Shown here piece after piece: positions 21,017 to 25,583 of a stretch of DNA of 25,583 bases. The first letter of the stretch is position 1; every line of letters starts with the position of its first letter. Origin of the DNA: a virus; IMG/VR virus record IMGVR_UViG_3300017737_000073, positions 1-25,583 of that record, one strand, 5' to 3'. The notes beneath the pieces are model-generated. The model saw only the letters and a list, made by a program, of their open reading frames with translations. It was not told the origin of the DNA and made no database searches. Made by a program: the position numbers and the translations under genes.

Positions 21017-21503
21017 TGTTTTGTGGTTTAGTTGTTAGTAAATTATAGTATGCTATTGTTACTTGTCCTATAGAACTTAGTAATTCGCTTTGCGCTTTTG
21101 CTCTATTTTCACCTTCTAGTGATAAAGTTTTTTGCCAAGCATCACTAGTTACAGTTTCGAAACCTAACTTAGATGCAACTGATAATGCTATACTTTGTTG
21201 CTGTGTTAAAGATTCTGTACTTGTACTTGTGTTTGTAGGTTGATTATTTTCTACTTTTTTCATTTGTTTACCGTTTTGAATTATTTTTTTGTTTACCATT
21301 CTTTCGTTCAAAAGGTACGTAACATTGTCACCTTTTGCAAATGGGTACGGTTTATTAGATGGATAGTTAAATACTGGTATATCACCATTCTTTAATGATA
21401 CTTTATATTCTTTCATTTCTGTTCCATCTTTACCAGACCAAGTTTTACCTTCTTCGATCCAGTCTATAGTTGATTGTCTGTTTTGATTTTGTGCTAAACT
21501 CAT
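21003..21503 (-). CDS. Hypothetical replication-module protein, possible OB-fold (166 aa)
   Basis: The 166-residue product has an N-terminal beta-rich half (TIDWIEEGKTWSGKDGTEMK, EYKVSLKNGDIPVFNY, PYPFAKGDNVTYLLNERMV), a Ser/Thr/Gln linker near 90-110 and a helical C-terminal half (QQSIALSVASKLGFETVT). Beta-rich first half, flexible linker and position before the SSB-like gene would suit a small nucleic-acid binding protein, but I do not recognise it. It is coupled to the upstream coiled-coil gene by a TAATG overlap and overlaps the SSB-like gene by 14 nt. Confidence 0.6.
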   Translation of the reverse strand: MSLAQNQNRQSTIDWIEEGKTWSGKDGTEMKEYKVSLKNGDIPVFNYPSNKPYPFAKGDNVTYLLNERMVNKKIIQNGKQMKKVENNQPTNTSTSTESLTQQQSIALSVASKLGFETVTSDAWQKTLSLEGENRAKAQSELLSSIGQVTIAYYNLLTTKPQNNGTK

Positions 21504-21688
21504 TATTTGTTTATTAAGTTAAATTTATCTGCGTATGCTAGAAGTTCTTCTAGTCTTTTGTTTTTTTGTTTTTCCTTAGATAACTCTTTTTGTAGAGATT
21601 CTATTTGTAGTCGTTGCCATTTTAATTGGTCATTCACAAAGCCATTAGCTTGTGTTTTTATAATATTTAAATCGTTTTGTGTGTACAT
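21503..21688 (-). CDS. Small coiled-coil protein (61 aa)
   Basis: The product MYTQNDLNIIKTQANGFVND continues QLKWQRLQIESLQKELSKEK with heptad-like Leu/Ile spacing across residues about 20-50, so it is almost one coiled coil. It has no known motif. It is 2 nt after the NinG-like gene and overlaps the following gene by one base (TAATG). Such a short helical protein may be an adaptor for a neighbouring replication protein, which is inference. Confidence 0.58.
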   Translation of the reverse strand: MYTQNDLNIIKTQANGFVNDQLKWQRLQIESLQKELSKEKQKNKRLEELLAYADKFNLINK

Positions 21689-21690
21689 TT

Positions 21691-22086
21691 TTATAATTGT
21701 TTCCTCAAAGTTATCAAATTTTTTTTATAAAACAAATGTTTTTCTTCTAATTCGTAATTTTGTATTTTAATTGTTTGTTTAGATAATAGCATTAATTCAT
21801 CTGCCGTACCCTTACCGTGTATTTCATCTATACGTTTTCCATAATTATACGCATCACCTGCAAGCCAATTATTACAGTATGCACATTGGGGGTAAACATT
21901 ACGTTCATCATACCTAGTTACTAAAAATCTCCTACTAACAAAATGACCAGCGTGTATTTTTCCACTATTCCATATATGTTTCTTACCACAAGTTATACAA
22001 GTACAATACCCATTTTTGTCAGCGTGTTTTCTTCGTATGTATTCGCTAAATATCCGATCAATTTTTTTGATTAATTTTTGTCGCAT
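21691..22086 (-). CDS. NinG/Rap-like recombination endonuclease
   Basis: This 131-residue protein matches the lambda NinG (Rap) family, structure-specific endonucleases that cut recombination intermediates such as Holliday junctions. It has an N-terminal helix with FSEYIRRKHADKNGYCTC (13-30), a zinc-binding pattern Cys28/Cys30/Cys33 with CITCGKKHIW, then the core KIHAGHFVSRRF (His45, His48) and RYDERNVYPQCAYCNNWL (58-75; Cys68 and Cys71). The HAGHF...R-x-x-x-x-N-V-x-x-Q-C-x-x-C-N order is the family signature. At 131 residues it keeps the core but lacks long extensions. It is the first gene after the operator-bearing gap, and so probably opens the early operon. Confidence 0.85.
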   Translation of the reverse strand: MRQKLIKKIDRIFSEYIRRKHADKNGYCTCITCGKKHIWNSGKIHAGHFVSRRFLVTRYDERNVYPQCAYCNNWLAGDAYNYGKRIDEIHGKGTADELMLLSKQTIKIQNYELEEKHLFYKKNLITLRKQL

Positions 22087-22089
22087 TTT

Positions 22090-22098
22090 GTAAATATA
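22090..22098 (-). promoter_or_regulatory. Candidate early promoter TATATTTAC, 3 nt before the ATG at 22086
   Basis: Minus strand TATATTTAC AAA ATG. Its first eight bases differ from TAnnTTTG in one base. It shares TATATTTA and spacing with the plus-strand gene at 14211. Operator-like repeat 1 lies about 24 bp upstream, near the expected -33 zone. Placement would give a leaderless transcript. Confidence 0.45.
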
Positions 22099-22121
22099 AA
22101 AATTTTATTATATTTTATACA

Positions 22122-22135
22122 GTACTATATTGTAT
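22122..22135. promoter_or_regulatory. Operator-like near-palindrome, copy 1
   Basis: Plus strand GTACTATATTGTAT. It matches copy 2 in 13 of 14 bases and begins 44 bp before it, about four DNA turns, so a protein on both sites would sit on one face of the helix. Confidence 0.5.
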
Positions 22136-22141
22136 AAGTTT

Positions 22142-22165
22142 ATAATGTATATTATAATAATGTAT
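22142..22165. repeat. Nested 9-bp direct repeat ATAATGTAT
   Basis: ATAATGTAT occurs at 22142-22150 and again at 22157-22165, between the two 14-bp near-palindromes. It could be part of the same regulator-binding array. Confidence 0.45.
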
Positions 22166-22179
22166 GTACTATATTGTAC
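22166..22179. promoter_or_regulatory. Operator-like near-palindrome, copy 2
   Basis: Plus strand GTACTATATTGTAC, a near-perfect inverted repeat (12 of 14 positions symmetric). It touches the last base of the holin-like gene stop codon. A dimeric repressor site is inferred. Confidence 0.5.
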
Positions 22180-22595
22180 TAGAGCTTTCTTATTTTTTCT
22201 AGACCACGTGATCCAAAATATGCTCCATAAACTAAAAGAAGTAATTGATTTATAATAGTAAGATCATAGTTTAAAAAAAACCCCGTAGCATATACTAAAG
22301 TTAAAAATACTAACGATATAGGTCTTACGTTTTTACTAAGCCACGAATCAGATAGTGAATCAGCTTCCCATCTACGAGTAACTGCATCCATCTCCTCTAA
22401 CTCAATCTCAAGCATTCTAAGAGCAGTTTCTTTATCGGGCTGGGGTAAACTATCATCTTTAATGATTAAGTTCTTTAAAACGCCTAATACGCCTTGATCA
22501 GGTATTGTCTCCGCTAGACTCTGAAACACCCCCGACTTCCCTAGTAGGAACTGACCTAGTTTCGTCTCTTTGAACTTTTTTCTTTTTTTGCTCAT
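22179..22595 (-). CDS. Holin-like membrane protein (GTA holin 3TM type)
   Basis: The 138-residue protein has a basic N-terminus (MSKKRKKFKETKLG), a middle helical region with ALRMLEIELEEMDAVTRRWE followed by ADSLSDSWLSKNVRP, then two hydrophobic segments at about 93-110 (ISLVFLTLVYATGFFL) and 113-131 (LTIINQLLLLVYGAYFG). The E-x-x-A-V-T-R-R-W-x-A-D-S-x-S-D-S-W-L-S-K-x-x-R-P segment is the recognised signature of the family called 3TM holin of gene transfer agents (PF11351). In phages it is taken to be a holin or a lysis-linked membrane protein. Its first 98 nt overlap the end of the endolysin gene in another frame, an unusually long overlap that ties the two lysis proteins together. Confidence 0.72.
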   Translation of the reverse strand: MSKKRKKFKETKLGQFLLGKSGVFQSLAETIPDQGVLGVLKNLIIKDDSLPQPDKETALRMLEIELEEMDAVTRRWEADSLSDSWLSKNVRPISLVFLTLVYATGFFLNYDLTIINQLLLLVYGAYFGSRGLEKIRKL

Positions 22596-23070
22596 ACTTT
22601 ACTTTTTTAGGTTTTTCTACTTTAGGTTCTTTAAACTCTATAAGACCTAAATTTGTATTGCGATATACTAAACCTCTATTTAAACCCTCTACATAACTAC
22701 AATGTACCCAACTTGGACTATCATCATTATATTCCCATATCAATACATCAAACTTTAAATTGTCTTTTATGTAATAAAATATAGCTCTATTAGATACATC
22801 AGTACCATCGTTGTCTAGATCTATAGCTTGACCAGTTATGTGTTTACTGTTTTTGCTACCACCTACTAAACTATTTAATCTTTCACATCTATACATACTA
22901 CTTACATATATTGGTTTTTTAAAGTGATCACGTATAGGTTGAAATATCTTTTCTGCTGTTAGTTTTAAGTTGTCTATTATAATACCGCTAGGTGTATTGT
23001 CTAGTCTTTTACGTTTTGCAGTTTCAGATCTTATAGCTTCTGCTAATGTTAAATTTTGTGATAGTTTCAT
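22498..23070 (-). CDS. Peptidase M15 endolysin
   Basis: This 190-residue protein is a zinc D-Ala-D-Ala-type peptidase (Peptidase_M15_3), which would cut peptidoglycan cross-links during lysis. Key stretch: SSMYRCERLNSLVGGSKNSK (57-76), HITGQAIDLDNDG (77-89) and SWVHCSYVEG (120-129). This gives His77, Asp84 and His123 as the likely zinc ligands in the SxHxxGxAxD...WxHxSY order. The C-terminal tail from about residue 150 is highly basic (PKKVKYEQKKKKVQRDETRS) and poor in structure. It coincides with the overlapping start of the holin-like gene, so its composition may be shaped by the second frame. No signal peptide is visible, so export would need the holin. Confidence 0.88.
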   Translation of the reverse strand: MKLSQNLTLAEAIRSETAKRKRLDNTPSGIIIDNLKLTAEKIFQPIRDHFKKPIYVSSMYRCERLNSLVGGSKNSKHITGQAIDLDNDGTDVSNRAIFYYIKDNLKFDVLIWEYNDDSPSWVHCSYVEGLNRGLVYRNTNLGLIEFKEPKVEKPKKVKYEQKKKKVQRDETRSVPTREVGGVSESSGDNT

Positions 23071-23071
23071 T

Positions 23072-23221
23072 TTAATAATATTTATTCATAAACCACTTTA
23101 GGAATACTGTTGCCCAAAACATAGTTAATAATAACCATACTGTTGAGTAAATAATATAAGGTACTTGAAGCCAAAAAGCATCTTTAATACCTTCCCAAAT
23201 TTTATTTAAAAAGTTTTTCAT
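23072..23221 (-). CDS. Small membrane protein of the lysis cassette (49 aa)
   Basis: A complete 49-codon gene starts MKNFLNKIWEGIKDAFWLQV and has one strong transmembrane segment, PYIIYSTVWLLLTMFWATVF (about 21-40), then a short basic end KWFMNKYY. It stops 1 nt before the endolysin ATG. Small one-helix proteins directly before an endolysin are often holins or lysis regulators, which is the inferred role. Leader is AT-rich with no promoter box seen. Confidence 0.6.
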   Translation of the reverse strand: MKNFLNKIWEGIKDAFWLQVPYIIYSTVWLLLTMFWATVFLKWFMNKYY

Positions 23222-23245
23222 AATATTTATTTTTAATAAAGTTAA

Positions 23246-23392
23246 TTATTTTTTATTTAATAGCTGATGTATTTTTATCAGCGTATAGATAGTCGTTACA
23301 ACTATTAACAATCCTTGTAATACGGAATTAACTTCTGATATTGTCATTATTAATGTAAATATCCCTAAGATTGTTGGTTCAAATCCATTCAT
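23246..23392 (-). CDS. Small membrane protein, possible holin (48 aa)
   Basis: This 48-codon gene encodes MNGFEPTILGIFTLIMTISE followed by VNSVLQGLLIVVTTIYTLIK and IHQLLNKK. It has two hydrophobic stretches (about residues 7-19 and 24-39) and a basic C-terminus, consistent with a short class-II-like holin hairpin. It begins 4 nt after the tail-fibre-type gene stop. Role as holin is inferred from build and place; together with the 49-aa protein and the 3TM-type protein it makes three membrane proteins in the cassette. Confidence 0.6.
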   Translation of the reverse strand: MNGFEPTILGIFTLIMTISEVNSVLQGLLIVVTTIYTLIKIHQLLNKK

Positions 23393-23396
23393 TTTA

Positions 23397-23774
23397 TTAT
23401 TCTATTGTAAGTTCAACTATTTTCCATTCTTGGTTTTCTTCGTCCCAAGTATATATTTTTTCAGGTGATGCGTCTTCAGGGTATGGTACTGGTGCTTCCC
23501 ATATATAATCTTCATTTAGACTCCAACTTGGATATGGTTGTGGTGCATAAAAAGCATTATTATCGGGATCCCAAGTATATCCAACTCCTGCAAAATTATA
23601 TCTAATATTTCCATTATAAGATGTTTGTACCCAATTCCTGTGACCAAATAATCCCTCACAAAAATCTATACCTTTAAATTCTAATTCTTGACCATCAACT
23701 GTTATTTCGTTGTTATGTACAACAATTACTCTTGTTACTATGTTATTTTCATTTAATTCTGCAAAATGTGCCAT
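23397..23774 (-). CDS. Small tail-fibre-type protein of marine phages (125 aa)
   Basis: The 125-residue protein starts MAHFAELNENNIVTRVIVVH and continues with FCEGLFGHRNWVQTSYNGNI and GVGYTWDPDNNAFYAPQPYP, ending in Trp/Glu-rich repeats (YIWEAPVPYPEDA, YTWDEENQEW). This is a distinctive family that I know from many marine phages, cyanophages included, usually next to tail-fibre genes. It is probably a virion surface or fibre-associated protein with no known enzymatic role. It follows the glycine-rich adhesin by 17 nt. Its presence supports a marine origin. Confidence 0.78.
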   Translation of the reverse strand: MAHFAELNENNIVTRVIVVHNNEITVDGQELEFKGIDFCEGLFGHRNWVQTSYNGNIRYNFAGVGYTWDPDNNAFYAPQPYPSWSLNEDYIWEAPVPYPEDASPEKIYTWDEENQEWKIVELTIE

Positions 23775-23791
23775 TTTAATCTATTTTAATT

Positions 23792-25531
23792 TTAACTATG
23801 TACGTATGTACCACTACCTGTAAATTTTATTATTGTATCACTACCTGATGTTGTTACTGTAGGACTTCCTGTTGTTGTTCCTGAATATTCAGATGTTAGT
23901 AATCTTAATATTACAACTCCTGAACCTCCAGCTTTTCCTACCGATGTACAATCTCCACCTGCAAATCCTCCACCTCCTCCACCAGTGTTAGCAGTACCAG
24001 CAGTATTTACATTTGGACAAGATGTTCCCTGTCCACCACCACCAGCACCTCCTGGTAAAGATGCACCTGAACCTGAACTTTGTCCTGCACCCCCACCACC
24101 AGCATAAGTTACAGAACTTCCTGTTATTGAAACTGCAAGACCATCTCCACCGTGACCTTGTGCATTTGTATTACCTGCTTCAGAAGCACCCCCACCTCCT
24201 CCACCAGGATAAGTACCACTTGCAAGACCATCACCACCAGCATATCCTTGATTGGCTGTTCCTGCACCACCATCTTCTGAATACGAAGCACCTCCCCCTG
24301 AACCACCAGGAGAACCATCTAAATTACCTGTTTGCCCTGCACCTCCTCCTCCTCCTAAAGATGTAATAGTTGTTAAACCTGAAGCAGCTATTGATGAATC
24401 ACCACCATTCGCACCTCTATAATTTCCACTTAAATCTGTTTCAGGAGCACCTGCACCAATTGTAATTGTATAAGTTCCTGCTGCTAAAGTTATATCGCTT
24501 TCAGAACTTGAACCACCACCTGAAGTAGGACCATAAGATGTACGAAGTCCTCCTGCACCACCCCCACCTGAATTTGAACTTCTACCTCCAGCACCACCTC
24601 CTGCTATAACAAGGAAATCCATATATTGAGCTGTTTGTCCGTGATTATATGTGCCTGAACCTGTATATTTTAATATTGTATCGTCACCACTTGTTGTAAC
24701 TGTTGGTGAACCTGTAGTATATCCTGTTGTATAAGCAGCAGTTGGTAATCTAAACACAACCACTCCTGATCCACCACTCATTCCTGCTCCACCACCTCCT
24801 CCGTAGTTAGTTGTACCATTAGTACCATTAGCTGTTTCTCCACCATTCCACGCTGTACCTTCACCACCTCCACCAGTTCCAGCAACTCCTTTTGGGCTTG
24901 ATTGGGCTCCATTACCACCACCTCCACCTCCTGCTCTCGTTATTGAAGATCCTGTAATAGATGAAGCAAGACCATTACCTCCTGCTCCAGGATTTCCAGC
25001 TCCTGATTGAGTAGCAGAACCTCCTGCAACACCAGCACCACCTCCTCCAGCACCATAATAATAACTACCTGATCCATATCCTAAAGCACCTCCTGCAGTT
25101 CCTTGGGTTTTACCATCGCTTGTTGCTACTGACGTTCCTGCACTATTAGTACCACTACTATCAGTTTGACCACCACCTGATCCTCCATTTTGTGTTGATT
25201 GTGCTGTATTGTTTGGCCACCTTACACCTTCTCCTCCACCGTTAGCAATTATACTATCAATTGAAGAATTACCTCCAGCTGTACCAGCACTTCTGTTTCC
25301 AGCAGTTCCACCTGCTCCTACTGTAATAGTATAAGTTGTTCCGTCTTCTAAAGTTATTTTATCTTCTGTACTACTTACACCACCACTTGATTCGGTAGAA
25401 TAAGAATTCCTATATCCCCCTGCACCACCACCACCATAACGTGCACCACCACCACCACCTGCAATGATAAGAAAATCTGCTACTACTTCAGCTGCTGCTA
25501 ATAAACCAAAATTTATACCTTGTCCAAACAT
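23792..25531 (-). CDS. Glycine-rich adhesin/tail-fibre protein with two tandem modules
   Basis: The 579-residue product consists of two long copies of one module, at about residues 17-304 and 305-579. Each starts with F-L-(I/V)-I-A-G-G-G, has G-G-G-G-A-G-G-(Y/L)-R and TYTITVGAGG or TYTITIGAG, a central zone of dense Gly-Gly runs, then SGVV(V/I)(F/L)RL. Each closes with TTGSPTVTTSG.DTI(L/I)K(Y/F)TGSGTY. The Gly-rich zones probably form a polyglycine-type sandwich as in phage receptor-binding adhesins. The protein is therefore the likely host-recognition fibre. It starts 1 nt after another gene end. Dense glycine codons make antisense and shifted frames look open; these are artefacts. Confidence 0.78.
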   Translation of the reverse strand: MFGQGINFGLLAAAEVVADFLIIAGGGGGARYGGGGAGGYRNSYSTESSGGVSSTEDKITLEDGTTYTITVGAGGTAGNRSAGTAGGNSSIDSIIANGGGEGVRWPNNTAQSTQNGGSGGGQTDSSGTNSAGTSVATSDGKTQGTAGGALGYGSGSYYYGAGGGGAGVAGGSATQSGAGNPGAGGNGLASSITGSSITRAGGGGGGNGAQSSPKGVAGTGGGGEGTAWNGGETANGTNGTTNYGGGGGAGMSGGSGVVVFRLPTAAYTTGYTTGSPTVTTSGDDTILKYTGSGTYNHGQTAQYMDFLVIAGGGAGGRSSNSGGGGAGGLRTSYGPTSGGGSSSESDITLAAGTYTITIGAGAPETDLSGNYRGANGGDSSIAASGLTTITSLGGGGGAGQTGNLDGSPGGSGGGASYSEDGGAGTANQGYAGGDGLASGTYPGGGGGGASEAGNTNAQGHGGDGLAVSITGSSVTYAGGGGAGQSSGSGASLPGGAGGGGQGTSCPNVNTAGTANTGGGGGGFAGGDCTSVGKAGGSGVVILRLLTSEYSGTTTGSPTVTTSGSDTIIKFTGSGTYVHS

Positions 25532-25532
25532 T

Positions 25533-25583
25533 TTAACTTGCTATTTGACTAATACTATACCAAAATTCTGTAGCACTTACACA
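25533..25583 (-). CDS. C-terminal end of an upstream gene (cut by window edge)
   Basis: From the window edge to a TAA at 25533-25535 one frame is open for 16 codons, reading CVSATEFWYSISQIAS. The stop is 1 nt before the adhesin ATG, the same tight spacing used elsewhere here, so it is probably the end of a fibre or tail gene. Too short to identify. Confidence 0.5.
   Translation of the reverse strand, partial: CVSATEFWYSISQIAS

Noticed and set aside
24013-24366. Long plus-strand open frame opposite the glycine-rich adhesin
   Set aside because: Its product is low-complexity His/Leu/Gln, the complement of Gly/Ala codon runs; no independent start context or motif.
23792-25531. Repetitive GGT/CCA pattern considered as CRISPR or tandem DNA repeat
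   Set aside because: Repeats are irregular in length and explained by polyglycine coding; there are no constant repeats with unique spacers.
1-25583. tRNA genes or other structured RNAs in the gaps
   Set aside because: The gaps are 103 nt or shorter and AT-rich; apart from terminators no cloverleaf or riboswitch-like fold was recognised by eye.

Overview
The window is a near-continuous stretch of tailed-phage genome. It is strongly AT-rich and tightly packed, and all genes but one read leftward (minus strand). The host is probably a member of the Bacteroidota (Flavobacteriia-like, plausibly marine). The reasons are the characteristic protein set (portal, XkdF-type protease, tail proteins and several tiny conserved proteins), the near absence of Shine-Dalgarno sites, and promoter-like elements close to the Bacteroidota TAnnTTTG box. 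The long non-contractile-type tail module with a 588-residue tape measure suggests a siphovirus. No integrase, tRNA, CRISPR array or insertion sequence was seen.

In transcription order (right to left): (1) 25583-23397, the end of an unknown gene, a duplicated glycine-rich adhesin and a small tail-fibre-type protein; (2) 23392-22179, lysis: two one-helix membrane proteins, an M15 peptidase endolysin and a 3TM-type holin overlapping it by 98 nt; (3) 22178-22087, a regulatory gap with two 14-bp near-palindromes; (4) 22086-15944, an early/replication operon: NinG-like protein, coiled coil, putative OB/SSB-like proteins, RecA/DnaB-like ATPase, sigma-like factor, small conserved proteins, PD-(D/E)XK nuclease, dATP/dGTP diphosphohydrolase-like protein, HNH endonuclease, RecE-like PD-(D/E)XK exonuclease and a DnaA domain IV-like protein; (5) 15894-14353, packaging: small basic protein, TerS and TerL; (6) 14363-14044, a plus-strand 50-aa gene facing leftward small genes; (7) 13728-6655, tail: a chaperone-like gene with a -1 frameshift signal, neck/terminator proteins, and tail-tip proteins; (8) 6626-3529, tape measure and prohead protease; (9) 3526-1, a micro-ORF, a Cys-rich mini-protein, scaffold, major capsid, tail-tube-like protein, a small protein and the portal N-terminus (cut by the window edge).

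Three observations stand out. First, five late genes (starts 13728, 6626, 4698, 3299, 994) are preceded by the same AT box, TATTATATA (one has C first), always exactly 3 nt before ATG. This places TATTAT at -12 to -7 if transcription starts at the A of ATG, which suggests leaderless late promoters; the phage also encodes its own sigma-like factor. Second, a U9 run in the tail-chaperone-like gene leads into a -1 frame whose codon usage and a WGWY-type motif mark it as the real coding frame. Third, two near-palindromic operators lie directly upstream of the early operon. Several conserved mini-genes (10-55 aa) are easily missed and are listed here.
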